A DNA stretch of 64,000 bases from Mnemiopsis leidyi (taxonomy: Eukaryota; Ctenophora; Tentaculata; Lobata; Bolinopsidae). The position numbers were made by a program, and so were the translations under genes. Below are positions 11,001 to 23,303 of this stretch, piece after piece (the stretch's first letter is position 1; every line of letters begins with the position of its first letter). The DNA is taken from assembly GCA_000226015.1 (NCBI GenBank), contig JH152669.1:135258-199257 (forward strand). Direction: 5' to 3'. The notes beneath the pieces are model-generated. The model made no database searches. It saw only the letters and a program-made list of their open reading frames with translations, and had not been told where the DNA came from.

Positions 11001-12965
11001 GCAACTGTAACGCTTCACTCGTAGACACGACATACGGCGCCTACGACGAAGGTAGCTGCATTCTGGAATGTAAAGACAGGTCAGTTTTAACTGTGTTAGC
11101 TGCATTCTGGAATGTAAAGACAGGTCAGTATTAACTGTGTTAGCTGCATTCTGGAATGTAAAGACAGGTCAGTATTAACTGTGTTAGCTGCATTCTGGAA
11201 TGTAAAGACAGGTCAGTATTAACTGGGTTTTTTCAATTATTTAGTTATTGTTTAATTGGGTTTAATTGGATAGTTTAATTGGGATTTATTTGGGTGGTTG
11301 ATATTTTGTTGGGATCTAATAAAACGTATTGATTCTGTTGCTGCAATTCTGTCAGTACCAGTACATTTTTAAGATTAGCTAAATCTAAGATTACCGAACG
11401 ATTGTGGAATCAATTGATCAGTACGCTAAAATAGATCATAAAGAGAACAGTTTTCCCTTCAGTCCTTAAAAATTTCTCGCTAAATTTTTACCACTACACA
11501 AAAGAGCTGTAGACTACAGTGGACTGATGTAGATCACTGTAGATGATCACGTGACACCTGTAAACACATACTACTCAGATACCTGAACGACACGTGTGGG
11601 TGTGTCAACATCCTCCCTCCAGTCAACACACTAAACTACAAGTCCTGTACGCTTAAACAGTGGGCACGCTGCGGTCTGGAGGCCTACATGGAGTTTAATA
11701 GCAGGTTCATGGACCCTGACCTGGCTGAGAATATCTGCCCTTGTCCATCCGCCTGTAACGAGACCCAGTAAGTTGTATTGTGGACATCTTGTATACTGTG
11801 TACATTGTATAATGTGTACAATGTATACTGTGTACATTGTGCACATTGTGTACTGTGTAATGTGTACATTGTGTACTGTGTAATGTGTACATTGTGTACT
11901 GTGTAATGTATACTGTGTACATTGTGCACATTGTGTACTGTGTAATGTGTACATTGTGTACTGTGTAATGTATACTGTGTACATTGTGCACATTGTGTAC
12001 TGTGTAATGTGTACATTGTGTACGTTGTGTAGTGTGTAATATGTACGTTGTTTATGGTTTTAGTTGTTTTTGTACATAGTACACCGTACTTTAGGTACAT
12101 ATTGAAGTACATTATACATTTCGCACAAGAATATTTTACACTCATATAACCTATACATTTTATTGCGTAATGAAAGAGTTAATCGTACAAGACTATAATC
12201 GTAGAACTATCTTAAATTTTGACCTGTTCAGCTACGAAGCTCAACTGTCCAGTTCGTCGCTCTCTCACGAATACACAAAAATGCTCCATTATTTCCCCAT
12301 GATAAAAGGTATTTTTTCCTTCATTTTACTTGAGCTACTTTTATAATGCTGGTAATTAATTCGATTCATGATATACACAAGCAGCAACTACTCTCTTCTA
12401 TAAAGTCAAAATTAACGTGCTACATTTATCAGGGTATCTAAGAGACTTTTCTCACCCGAACTTAAACATCACGTACGAAAGTCAGCAGGACATACATGAT
12501 AATGTGATGGCAGTAGAAATCTTGTTTACCAGCATGGTTACTTCGGAAATTAAGCAAGTAAGTCATGTAGTCTTAATGTAAGGCAATAATTGAACTACTT
12601 CTGTGTGGAACTACTTCTGTGTGGAGATAATGCAGACTAAAAGTACTTTGAACTAGACTTTTAGAGGCTAGAGAACAGCAATGATAAGGTTATTACTCCT
12701 AAATTTTGCATTAACGCGTTATTCAATCACCTATTATTTCTACACAATACAGGTAGTGACCTACACATCAGCCAATCTTCTCGGAGACATTGGCGGAGTT
12801 CTTGGTCTCTTCCTCGGAGCTAGCGTCTTCACCGTTATCGAGTTCTTCCAAGTCTTCGTGTTTGCCTTGCAGAAACACTGTTTTGGGAAGTGGTGTGGAG
12901 GCAGGGAGACTGAGGAGGACGAGGAAGAAAGACAGGTGGAATCTGGGGAAGACAAGGAAGGATAG
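8033..12965 (+). CDS. DEG/ENaC (ASIC-like) sodium channel subunit, 12 exons
   Basis: A trimeric, amiloride-type cation channel of the plasma membrane. Exons by eye: 8033-8055, 8572-8697, 8988-9182, 9464-9596, 9790-9916, 10179-10284, 10527-10635, 10955-11079, 11579-11767, 12232-12308, 12433-12557, 12753-12965. All phases agree and the total is 515 aa, the usual family length. Visible landmarks: FASSTTAHGVNQI (residues 29-41) with the gating His-Gly pair; TM1 at about 51-72; FPTISIC after TM1; the extracellular block LLMCQQRANLCQAW; GKCWRVN; PPPGGNC at the thumb entry; cysteine-rich CGC...CTLKQWARC...CPCPSAC; then LLGDIGGVLGLFLGAS (454-469), the TM2 filter with its G-A-S. The C-tail is acidic (EEDEEERQ). 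Start: the only ATG upstream in phase, and a short first exon is plausible but less certain than the rest. The ligand (proton, peptide or mechanical) cannot be told. Confidence 0.9.
8689..8925 (+). repeat. 25-bp tandem array carrying the exon 2 donor
   Basis: Unit GTTTATAAGGTGTTACTTTA plus TCAGT. The first unit begins inside exon 2 and contains its 5' splice site (ATAAG|GTG at 8697). About eight copies follow into the intron; seven keep AAGGTG and one reads AAGGCG. Use of later donors would shift the frame and meet a stop. Confidence 0.9.
10597..10845 (+). repeat. 42-bp tandem array across the exon 7 donor, in frame
   Basis: Six copies of a unit that encodes VSSGYYMSPGSIYK. The first copy is the true end of exon 7 (SSGYYMSPGSIYK is the family's conserved palm strand). 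Each unit ends CTACAAG|GTTAGT, so donors exist after 10635, 10677, 10719, 10761 and 10803; the last copy has lost the GT. Because 42 is a multiple of three, every donor would keep the downstream frame. Confidence 0.95.
10852..10985 (+). repeat. 72-bp duplication of the exon 8 acceptor
   Basis: AACAATCTCAATACCCTGTC, then AG|GTAGATTTGAGATTGAA, occurs twice, giving 3' splice sites before 10883 and before 10955. The distance is 72 bp, and the upstream site reads through into the downstream one without a stop (VDLRLKKEMYCLYN..., then VDLRLKKEIREPPP). The downstream copy is the family-like one. Confidence 0.9.
11050..11222 (+). repeat. 44-bp tandem array across the exon 8 donor
   Basis: Four copies of a unit holding the exon end GCTGCATTCTGGAATGTAAA plus GACAG|GTCAGT. 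Donors lie after 11079, 11123, 11167 and 11211. The unit is not a multiple of three, and reading past the first donor ends at a stop (FWNVKTGQY), so only the first is productive. Confidence 0.93.
11795..12055 (+). repeat. TGTAC-rich microsatellite in intron 9
   Basis: Alternating GTGTACATT / GTGTACTGTGTAAT units that start about 25 bp after the exon 9 donor. The minus-strand ORFs here (HNVHSIHYTVHNVH-like) are products of the repeat. Confidence 0.9.
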
Positions 12966-13406
12966 GAGAAGATATGAGAAGAAAATTTGGATAACCATTG
13001 TAGGAGAGATGTTTTGAGACGAATATCTGAAGATTCAAGCCTCTAAGATGTCGGTTTAAAGTTGAAAAACAATCACAATACCTTTTGCTCAAGATTTCAA
13101 ATTGAGCTATGACAGAACTCTCAAACCATGACAATTTTATCGACCATCTGAAATTTTGCATGCATGTAATTATTGATTACTTGTCTTTGTTACATTAACA
13201 ACTATTTGCATTTTTTGTTGATTTAATGTACGATTTAACAATTGTTTTTAAATCATTTAAGACTATTGTTAAATTTCCAAAGTTTGCTGAATTTACTGAG
13301 CTATGTATTTACTTTTATTTAAAATTGTTAAATTGAAATTGATATATGAATCACGAAACAATTAAAAAATGTACTTTGCAATTTGTACTGAAATACAGTT
13401 AAGTAG

Positions 13407-13417
13407 GTAATAAATAT
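13407..13417 (+). terminator. Poly(A) signal candidate for the channel gene
   Basis: AATAAA in GGTAATAAATATGG, about 450 bp after the stop codon. It is the best hexamer before the convergent CFAP46 gene ends at 13709. Confidence 0.45.
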
Positions 13418-13707
13418 GGAGGTTTCGCATTTTAATCTAGAAATAATTTAGTATCGACGAAATAGACATGTACAGATAAAGGTACGTGCAAGAAACTGCG
13501 TTAAACGTTCTGTATCGAAGTTCACTTTCTATTTGTAATTAAATGTGTTGATATAAATCTCTGTGCAAAACCCAGAAAACTCTTTTTTACTGTCTACAAC
13601 CAGATATCTGGTAAACATACGTGATAGAAAGTTAAATGCATCGTACCGGAAAATAATATCCTCACATGATAATATCATTTTTCATTGAAAAACGGCAATT
13701 GCAAAAG

Positions 13708-13713
13708 TTTATT
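13708..13713 (-). terminator. AATAAA overlapping the CFAP46 stop codon
   Basis: The minus strand reads AAGAAATAAACTT: the stop TAA (13711-13709) is inside AATAAA. If used for cleavage, the 3' UTR would be only about 15-30 nt. Confidence 0.5.
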
Positions 13714-16700
13714 TCTTTCCTTGGTTAGGTAGCGGATCACCCAGAGTAACAAATGGCACTCCAAAAGCAGCCATGTTGAAAATATCAGGATCGAGCGTCT
13801 CTGGCATCTTGATCTCAACATTCACCTGCGCGTTAGCATCTTGACCTGGGTCTGACTTGGCTTTAGCAGGTTTAGCTTTACCTTTGCCAACAGGGGTGGA
13901 AGGTTGAGGAGGAGCCGCATCGGGGGGTGGCGGGAAGCGTGTTAGATACAGAGCTGATCCCATAGAACAGTCACCTTCAACCGCTGTCTTGATCAATGAG
14001 GAGAGGAACTTGACGTTGCCATCAGAGTTAGTTTCGTCACTGTTAATGAGGGTCAAGACACTGCCGTTAAGATATAAAATCCCCGCCAGGTGCAGAGACG
14101 TCTCCAGGGCCAGGATCTCCTTGGCTTTACCTTGGTCAGCCTTGGTTTCGTGTCGAAATGAATGGTTCGATGTTACCTTATCGGAAATAATGTGCATGTG
14201 GCTGTCAGTTAGATTCAAACAAGTCAGAAGCTCGGATGAGATAAGGCCACTGATTTTACCTAATCCACAGTACATGAAACCTGAGGAGCTGTGAAGGATC
14301 TGTTGTACCTCAACCGGGCTACACTGACTGTTAGTAATAACTGTTCCCGACCATCGAGCTGTCTTTGCCTGGGTACTCTTCAGCATTTCTGCTACTTCCG
14401 TTGTCATGCTCAAGTTGCCACATTTTGCACCACTATCGTCGTTAACAATGTACTTGAAGTTGTTGGAATCGACAACAGGAGGAATGAGAGCCACCTTGTC
14501 AGGGACCAGCCTCTTTTCCAGTGGGTTCCGGACTCTTTCACCTCTTGCAGATCCTACTGGAGTCTTGGTGCCCTTCTTCGTCTCAGCAGGGGCTCCGTTT
14601 TCATTAGCTTTGGAGTTGGCATATGAGAGCATTCTGTGGTAAAATGTTTGAATTGAAAAGTCTCTGGTGAATTGCTTGACATTACCTATCTTGTTTATGG
14701 GTAGTGCTTCCATTGGCAACTTTTGAAGAGCAGTGTCAGCTAATAGGACAAAGTTAGCATCCTCGTCTAGAATCATCTTGAACTCGGGAGTGAAGGCTTC
14801 GATGGCAGGCTTGATGTAATCCCATAATTCTGAGATAATGTTGAGATAAAATGTTGAGTTTTTCAACTTCTCCTCTTCCAATGTCGCCTTCAGATCTGCT
14901 ACAACTTCCTTTCCCTCGACTACTCCCAATTGGTTCAGGAGAACGCTTCTTTCCTCGGACTGTGTCTCTAGTTTGAAGAAATGGACCAACTTTAGCATAT
15001 ATTTGTGGATGGCTGCTCTGTAGTTTTCATACATTCTAAAAACACTTTCCAACTTCTCGTAAGTAACTGCACAACGGAATATCTTCATGACCGAGGTCTC
15101 AAGTGGATTCTTTCCGGCAGTTTTTGTGCCTTGAAGGAGAGCTGAATACAAAAACCTCTTACAGGGAGAGTGTTGAAGGACAATGAAGTATTGCTTCTCA
15201 TCAAGCTCCTTCAGTAAATCGAAGTGATTTTCAAAAACCAGCAACTTTTTCCAGGAAGAGTTGTTCTTGGTCAACTCCTCAAAGCACTGGTTGTACAGCT
15301 GGTAGTTCTTGCATTGATAAGCGTGTTCCAGTTGAGTGAACAAGGAACCTATTTCACTCTTACTAGGCCAGCGTAGTGCTTGCTTGAGAAGATTTTTGAG
15401 CCAAACTGAAACAACAGAACTTTGATAAAGAGCGAGGTACTGTGCAGATATCTGAGGGGCATTGTAGCCTAGTCGGTTAATGATTTCCATGCATGAGGAC
15501 TGAAGAGTTGGATGATCTTGTTTTAGCAATGAAATTTGAACGGACTGAACAAGGAACTCCATGGAGGAAGCCAGGTATTTTAGGGAAGTTAGCTCTGTCT
15601 GTATGTTACGAGTCACGATTTCTTCACCAGACAGCTCATTGTTCCAAGGATCTAGACTATCCTCGAAGAACGAGATAGATGAATCTCCCAGAGAAACTCC
15701 TAGCTTCAGTTGAGAGCTAGAGTTGAATTCCAGGTGATATTTTCGACAAAGTCTCACAGCATTGTCGCTATGTGTTTTAGACAATTCCATTGCACTGTAG
15801 CACATTTTCTTCCACCGTTCATCCAGACTAGATAAGTGTATTGGCTCAGCAATGTAAGTTTCAATCTTTTTGTCGATAACATCCTTCTGAGAATCGGCAA
15901 TACGGAACTTTTTCTCATCTATTATGACATCAGCTGATATTTGATGGTACATATGAGACAAATGACAATGGAGGTCAATAATGTTCTTCACATAAAGCGA
16001 CATTTTTGCATCTTTGACACCAAGACCAGCCATACTCTTCATTTCTTTTATCACCATTTTTAGAGCATTCTGAGCACTTTCCACCGCTTCAAGGAACATA
16101 CACTTGTGGAAATCAGTTCCATTCTCAAGGACTGAAAGCCGAAACTTGGCTCTGCTAAGCCAGTATGAGGCCCGGCTAGCATCTAATTTAAAGCCTAAAG
16201 TGGCAAAAATTGTGATAGGCTTATCATACATCTTACAAAGATCAAGCATCTCCTCTATTTCAAATGTGTTCAATTCTCCGTTCAACATTGATTCTATCTT
16301 AGATTTCACTATCATACAACTCAATTGAGATATAACGTATTGGATTTGACAGGAGTGGTTTTTATATTTTAACTGAAGATCTTGCAACACCTTCATGAAC
16401 CTCTTTGAAACATTGTCTGCCGATTGGGGATTTGTCTTCACCATAATTTCTAGTATTTTCATCATTAGATCAGTAGATGTATCGAGGTCATTCGATGAAG
16501 TCTGAATCTCAAAGAAGTGATTTAATGCTGAAGTGAAGTTTGCTTGTGATGCAGCCAACAAGGCAGCAGCCCTGTGGTATCGTGTCTTTGATTTGGAACC
16601 ACATGTAAACTCGATGCAAGGTAAAGCTTGCTCCAACATTACAATAGCGGATTTGAAGTCACCTGATTCAATGAACAGCTCGGCCTTATCAATCTGGATA

Positions 16701-19700
16701 TCGCAAAGGTTAACACCAGAGATAATATTATTTGCCAAACTTGATTCACTGTTGAGGCCCATTGGTAACGGTACACTTTGTTTGACACCAGTTTTGTGTA
16801 ACTCCAATTCAACCTGGTTGAGAACAAATTCATCTTTGTCCGGTTTAGAAAACGACTGTTCTAAGTGATGATTGAATCCTTGAAGAGTCTGCAGCCTCTG
16901 ACAAGCCAAGGCAGATTTAAAGTGGATCAAACCTGCTAAATTATGATTATTCAGCACACTCATGGCAAGAAGTTCTTGCATTGCATAAAGAGGCAGCAGG
17001 TGATCAATAAGACCGAATACTTTAAGCTGCTTACAGAGCTCCTCGATGTAGAACAAGCTAAGCTCAGGATGTGGAAATGTCACTTTATTTACTGTTAGCT
17101 TGTTTTCCTTGTCTTGTAAAAGCTCGCCAATGTTTTCTGGCAGTTTGAACACAGCCCAATCAGCTAAGTTTTCAGGAAAACTGACTTGAACTTGAGACTT
17201 TGCTGCGAGTTTAGCATTTCCTCCAGGTTTAGGACCTTTACCTTTCTTTCCATCCCCTGCATTGGCATTCTCGTCAGTAGTTGGCACATCTTCTAAATTC
17301 GCCAAGCAAGTTTGCAAAATCTTAGTGTAGGTGCTATATGCAAGCAGCATGGAATGCTTAACGTTTCCCCCGGAATGTAAAACCATTTTTGATCTCATTA
17401 CCAAGATTCTAGCAATGAGCTCCGCTCTTTGAACATCTTCTATCTCCTCTGAAAAATCCATTGCTTCACTGACATAGCATAGCAGAGGCTTAGGTTTGCT
17501 AATGATTTCCACCTTCTCTTCACTGACAGAGGTAGCCAATGTGGACATGGTTTGTCTTGTCCGGGTAACACTAAGTGTATGTGCAATGCTTCTAGATTTA
17601 GTGTCTTCTTGTTCCTCTATTGGCATTAGAACAGTTCCTTTCTCTTCGCTTTTAAGTCCAACAGCGACATCAAGAGCCCACTCTAGCTGGTCAATCACGT
17701 CATTAATTGGGAACTGATTGATGAAAAGCCACTCAGCAAATCTTGTAATGCTTTCAATTTTCTTCACTCGGAACTGAGGACTTTGCAGAAGCATTATAGA
17801 CTGTTGAAGAGCATAAAGTTGCTCCTCTTTGTTTGAAGAAGACATGGCAACTCTATGCCACATATCTGATACAGTGTCTTCACTCTCTATCCTTTCCAGC
17901 TTTGCTAAATCTCCGTTTGGAGATATGCCTAGGTTGACTTTGAAAATTGCTCTGTATTTCAATATAAGAGGATGAGTGGGTCTTGGCATAGAAAGAGCTG
18001 CTTTCTCTGCCTCCTCTAGGCCTTCGCCCCAGTTCTTTTCATCCACAAATGTAATAAATAGTGCACCATAAAGATGAGCTCTAAGATCAATTCCTTTTTG
18101 CTGCTTGGATGAAATTTCGAGCAGTTTCTGATTTTTATCTGGAGCTAGATTTGCAATGACTTTTAGCACCTTCAGAAGATTCTCTTTCAAGGGGGCTCTT
18201 TCGTTGCTCCTATGCAAATGTGGCAATATTGCATTCCAGAAATGTTGCATGACTTCCATAGCAAGACCATAATCTTTGGCTTGCTCTGCTGCAAGGACTG
18301 CGTTTGTAAAGAGATTGAGAGCTGGCAAGCGGTCAGAAATAGTTGCCTTGCTGGAGAATGACAACTCAGATTTGCCTAAGATCAGATTGTGGTAACACAG
18401 CAACTTGTTTGCAGTTACTTTGCAGCCAGGTCTCGCGAAATGGGGATGGTTTTGTAGCTCAGTAATTTTTGCACAACAATTATCAATCAGATCTTTGTTA
18501 GATAATTTTAGTGACAGGGAAGCGAGTTTTGTCCAAATTTCTAATTCAATCAACTTGTCACTCCATTCACTACTGTCGATCATCTTCAGTGTATCCTGCA
18601 TAGTCGGTGTATTGGGAAAAACATAATACTGATTGGTGTTCATGTGGTTCATTTCCACTGCAACAATGCTTTTACAAGCAACAGAGAAGTCATCCGTATT
18701 TTCTTCTTCTGGAAGAAGGTTTTTTAAAGGTTGGGCCAGCACTTGCTTGCATTTTACCCACAGACATAGTAGCGACTTCCTCTTGTGCAGACCAACATTG
18801 AGATTTCCTACAATTTGTTGATAGACCACTTCGGATATCTGGATAGCTTTTGTGATATCTTCCACTAAGGCAGGATCAAGATTCGGGCCAGCATCCTTGG
18901 CATCTTTCTTGGCACCCTTTTTCTGGACTGGTGTAGCACTCTTCTTACCAGACCGGGGTTTAGATGGGGAGCCTTTTCGTGATGGAGAACCTTTTCTTGA
19001 AGAGCTTGGTGTTACAGATCCACTTAACAGCCTTGTAACTTTGTTTTTGGCAAGATATCCTTCCACTAACGCCTCTGCAAACTGACACACAAGAACAAAG
19101 TCAACACCTCCTTTAGAGGACATAAGAAGATTGTACCCTTTAGCCAGCCAGTCGATTACATTGTTGTGATTGTTTTCATCAATAGTCTTTTTCAAATAGT
19201 TCCAAATATAGACACACGAATTATTTACCAGCCACCATTCTTTTAAAGCAGAGCCCTGTTGACCTCCCTTTATAAAATGGTTGATGCATTCTTCTTGTAC
19301 CTCTTTAACCCAGTCACAATATGACACCCAGTGGGGATAATCGATATGAGAAGAAAGATCAGCCTCATTTGGGACAATTTGTTTTGGAAGAGCTGGCCTT
19401 TCCCCTAAAGAGACGTTTTCCTGCATGAGAAAGTATATGAGTGACTCAGCGTATATAAAGTTCAGCTCTGAGAGAAGAATCGCATTAGCTTTATCAAAAT
19501 TCGACAGCTTTGATTTACCACCTCTGTTTACAAGCTTGTCTGATCTCACTGAACTTGTTCTACTGTGGTTGGACTTTCTGACAGATTCGTCATCGTCCAG
19601 AGGTTGATAGGAATATCGATCTTCAAACCAGAGGGCAAATCTAGCAGCCGTGAGGGCAACATCCCAAACTTCCTCTTTCCTAGCTAACTTAGCAGTGTCA

Positions 19701-21565
19701 GCCCAGAGGATGAAACGTTCATGTGTGTTTACTTCGCTAAGCCTGTTCATTTCCGAGACACCTTTTTCTTTTGCTTCTCTATACTTTGTGATCTTGTCTC
19801 GCAGTACAATAAAGGAGGAGCAGTTTTGACTATTTTCACCTAGCTCCTTGATTCCCCAGTTAAAAGTATGAGGAGCAAGGTACTCACCAACTTTGAGCAA
19901 GATCGGCTGGAGCTTTGCCTTAGCATCTTTTGCAGACTTTGCTTGTTCCAATAGGAAGCCTGCCTTTTCTTCAATCGTATCAGGTCTTTTGTAAAGGTTG
20001 GTCTTGAGGTCTATGCACTTCATATGATACATTATTGTACTTTTATACTGCTCATTAGGGTCCAAATTCAATGCCTTGGTAAAATTCTCCAAAGCTTCAA
20101 TAAGCTTTTGCTGATCTTGATAGCATTTAGCCAGTTCAATGTGCACCTGACATCGTAAAAGGACAAGCATACTCTGTAGGTCTTCAAGAGCAGTAACAAT
20201 GAGCTTGAGTGGTTCAATTATCTTATGACGAAGGTTGTGCTGTAGCATTGGTAAGCAAAGATTCCATAATGTAATACAGCCTGACTGGATTGTCAGGGAG
20301 TCACAATTTTTGATTGAAGCTATTAAAGCATCTTGGCATTGAAGTATGCTTTTCACACGAACATCAAGAATACTTTTTTTGTATGACTCCTCTTCCTTGC
20401 CTAGCTTTTTAACAATGAGATCAGCCTCAGCGAACTTAACTCGAAATTCAAAATTAACATCAGTGAATGGTTTTTTCATGCTGTCGAGACATTGTTGTGA
20501 TAGGTCTGGCAAGCGGTGCTGTAAGGTGATAGCCAGTGCATCCAGAAGCAACTCATTACTGGTATCTGGATCCAGGTTATCACTACTTGTCATGATTTTG
20601 CTTAAAATTCCCGAAATGGTTTTAGAGATTTGACCCTTCTCTATTGATTTATCACTCTTCAATTTTGACTTTAATGTGTTTATTTCATAGATGATTACAA
20701 GGTTCGTGGGAAGATTTGCCATGTCATTTGCAGTGACTAGACCGTAGCCAGAAAGCTTACTGACGATTTCAACCAGCTGTTCTTGGCACTTCTCCTTTGC
20801 CAGTTTGATTGCTATTTTTGTCTCTTTTAATGCCAAATCAATCTGCTTATTCCGGTATAGACTTTCAATGTAAGACAAGCTCAGACTCAAAAGCCATTTT
20901 TTGTTGTGATCATCAATAAAGGTCAGGGCCTTTACAATAGCACGAAGTGTGTTAACTACATGATGAATACTTTGAAGCACAAGGAATGGTCTAGCAAGTT
21001 TCCAGAACAAAATCGAGGCATTAACTACTAGAAAGTAATAGCGTGAGTTTTGCTTCCCAAAATCAATAGCCTTGAGAATATAGGTGGAACACTTTTGCAA
21101 TTTTTCAATATCTCTGGTTGATGATGGCTTGTGAAGATGAGCATGGCAAAGGTAGCTTCTGGCTAGAAACTGGTTTGCTTTAGGCTTAAGAGTTATGTAG
21201 AATGTGAGAGCTTCTTCAATCAACTCATGATTTTTTACCAAATTGATATTGATAGCAGATTCAGCACATATAACAAAAAGATCAGGACTTAATGTTTCTG
21301 CAGCACCTTTGTGACCTGAAATAAACAGGAGGTAATGGTTAATGAAAACAAAATTCATATTTGGAGCTTTAATAACGTTTAAGCAAATACCACATTCAAA
21401 CAAAGGCATAACAATTAAAATGGGTAATTACAGTTTTTAAGCAAATTTCGATGCAAATGAAATACTCATACCTTCAGCTTTTATTTTTTGGTAGGTTGCA
21501 ATCAATTTTTCGTTGTCTCGACCATTAACAGCACTCAACAACTGTGATCGAATGTACTGGTCCAT
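13709..21565 (-). CDS. CFAP46: Cilia- and flagella-associated protein 46, central apparatus
   Basis: CFAP46 (TTC40) is a large TPR-like scaffold of the central-pair apparatus of motile cilia. I read exon 1 as 21565-21472 (MDQYIRSQLLSAVNG..., ending GAAG|GTATG) and exon 2 as 21315-13709 (after TTTATTTCAG), 2566 aa in all, close to the family's roughly 2700 aa. The N-terminus GAAETLSPDLFVICAESA...KPKANQFLARSYLCHAHLHKP, then AIDFGKQNSRYYFLVVNAS, is the recognisable CFAP46 opening. Most of the protein is helical TPR-like repeat (for example ALENFTKALNLDPNEQYK). Basic low-complexity linkers occur near residues 795-850 (SRKGSPSRKGSPSKP), about 1390 (GKKGKGPKPGG) and the C-terminus (PVGKGKAKPAKAK). 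The open frame also runs on past 21315 into intron to 21409, but the upstream exon and acceptor fit better. A 7.6 kb uninterrupted exon is odd beside the intron-rich neighbours. Confidence 0.85.
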
Positions 21566-21630
21566 CTAATCCATTCAATCTATGCTGTATGGCGTTTAAA
21601 ATTATTGAAATTTAATTAACAGGGACATTG

Positions 21631-21730
21631 CAGTAAAACCTCTATTTACTGCACCTTGTGAGAGGAGGGAGAAGGCCCGGTAAATCGAGGGACACGGTAA
21701 ATAGATGCACAGTAAATCGAGGTTTTACAG
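21631..21730. mobile_element. 100-bp palindromic MITE (pogo/Tigger-like ends)
   Basis: CAGTAAAACCTCTATTTACT at the left faces AGTAAATCGAGGTTTTACAG at the right, forming an inverted repeat of about 21 bp. It lies in the 590 bp between the DYNLT1-like gene and CFAP46, about 65 bp upstream of the CFAP46 start codon. A diverged relative is at about 31048-31125. A right-hand TA is present; the left one is not. Confidence 0.65.
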
Positions 21731-22156
21731 TATACCTTGATATTACAGATTTTACATATGAAATTTTAAGGTTATATTCTGAATTTCGAAATTTGTTCAA
21801 GACAAAACACTCGAAGTGATTGAAGACAAAGATATATAGTTTACAATTTAGACAAAAGATTGTACACCATTAACTGTACACAAAAATATATTGAAATGAA
21901 ATACTGGCATTCTTGTTTGCAAGCCACTGACATAATGAGCTGGTATTTCTGACAAATACAACTTAATAGAGATATTCAAATATATCAATATTGAGAAAAC
22001 CAACCATTATATGTGTGAAGATCATTAAAAATTTGCTTTCCAATCATTCTTATGCATACAAATTATTCATATCCTTTCATTTTTGAGTACTGTCAAGTCC
22101 ACGATGTTTCAGTGTGATAAGGAGACTATTACTTTTGAACACAGAGTGATCAAAAT

Positions 22157-22501
22157 TTAAATGGCAAGACCAAAAATGCTGACAATACAGTACATGGTCT
22201 TATTCTCCCATCGAACTGTGCAACTTCCATCTGTGGTGTTGTCCCAATAGCAGGAGTTAGACATGTTCAAACCAGCCCCATTTTTCTGCATGATGACACA
22301 ATTTACAATGTATTTAAATGGCTTACCAAGCTTGGTCAGCTGGTTAAGACATTGCTCAACAACATTACTGGTCCATTGGTTAACTTTGTTGTGCTGATAT
22401 GAATTGCCACCAATTGTTGCTTCTATGGCTTCTTTAATGATATTACTGATTTCATCATAAACAAATGCCGTATCCTCTCCTGTAGCAAAATCACTGTCCA
22501 T
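22157..22501 (-). CDS. DYNLT1: Dynein light chain, Tctex type
   Basis: A 114-aa single-exon frame. It aligns along its full length with the DYNLT1/DYNLT3 light chains (about 113 aa): ETAFVYDE-like N-terminus, [40 protein letters not shown], then [18 protein letters not shown] and FGLAI. This subunit binds the dynein intermediate chain and helps carry cargo; it also serves axonemal dyneins. It lies upstream of CFAP46 on the same strand, about 590 bp away. The absence of introns may be ancestral or may mark a retrocopy; the intact frame and strong conservation argue that it works. The first Met gives the family's usual length. Confidence 0.93.
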   Translation of the reverse strand: MDSDFATGEDTAFVYDEISNIIKEAIEATIGGNSYQHNKVNQWTSNVVEQCLNQLTKLGKPFKYIVNCVIMQKNGAGLNMSNSCYWDNTTDGSCTVRWENKTMYCIVSIFGLAI

Positions 22502-22571
22502 TGTGAACCTTAATAAAAACTGGTTAATATCTTAATCAAACTGACTCTAGCATCACAATTAAATCTCTTAC

Positions 22572-22676
22572 AGATTGGTAAAAGTACATTGCTAAAAAAG
22601 CAAGGATTAATTGGATTGATGTCAGATTGGTAAAAGTACATTGCTAAATAAGATTGGTAAAAGTACATTGCTAAGT
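22572..22676. repeat. Imperfect tandem repeat upstream of the dynein light chain
   Basis: AGATTGGTAAAAGTACATTG followed by CTAA occurs three times (22573, 22625, 22651). It sits 70-180 bp 5' of the DYNLT1-like start codon and may overlap its promoter. Confidence 0.8.
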
Positions 22677-22789
22677 AAGCAGGGACTAATTGAATTGATG
22701 TTAATTAAATTTTTAAATTGGCAAAGCTTAATCATCAGTCCAGATGAAGCATTTACTTTAGTGCGCCTTTTGGCTTTTTTTAAACAGGT

Positions 22790-23303
22790 ACTACTTTGGA
22801 ATCCTGCAACAGAGCACTGAAATTGGTCTCAAATTTTGAGGATTGAGAGCGTCCATAGATGCTTTACTAGGATGACTGAAGAGGTAGGCCTCCTTCCTTA
22901 CTCTGAGCGACTTCGGATTCTTAAGTTGACCACTCTTGCTGAGAGACGCTCTACAGGTGACCTGATTGAAGTTTACAAAGCTTTTCAGGGTTAATCCCAA
23001 CTTGCTGGTGTTTTTAACTTCAGTAGGTCGGGACTAAATTTAGTTTGTAAACCAGGTAATAGTAAATCTTCTTAATTTAACCGTATTAAAAGAAACTTTA
23101 TCAGTGAAAGAGTTATTTCATCTTGGAATAAGTTACCTATTGAGGTTAAGACTGCATCATCTTTGGATGCTTTTAAAAGTAATTTGGAGATTTTTAAGAG
23201 TAGAGCCCTTGGGATGTCTAGCAGTGGGCATTATTGGGATATTTCGGATGAAGTTTTGAACCGTATTGAAAGTGGGTTATTAAACAACATTTTGACAAAA
23301 TGA
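22790..23303 (+). pseudogene. 5'-truncated LINE, end of the polymerase
   Basis: The plus strand reads, with a few stops, LWNPATEH, then RCFTRMTEEVGLLPYSERLR, ILKLTTLAERRSTGDLIEVY, and finally FISERVISSWNKLPIEVKTA. This is the typical C-terminus of CR1/RTE-like polymerases (WNP...RxFT...Y..RL..L...L..RR..GDLI..YK...W..LP). In-frame stops show that it is dead. It differs in sequence from the LINE at 26-31 kb. Confidence 0.8.

Noticed and set aside
11631-12145. Three overlapping minus-strand ORFs rich in H, T, Y and Q
   Set aside because: Translation of the TGTAC microsatellite and of the antisense of channel exon 9.
12761-13161. Overlapping minus-strand ORFs opposite the last channel exon
   Set aside because: Antisense shadows of the TM2 and acidic tail coding sequence.
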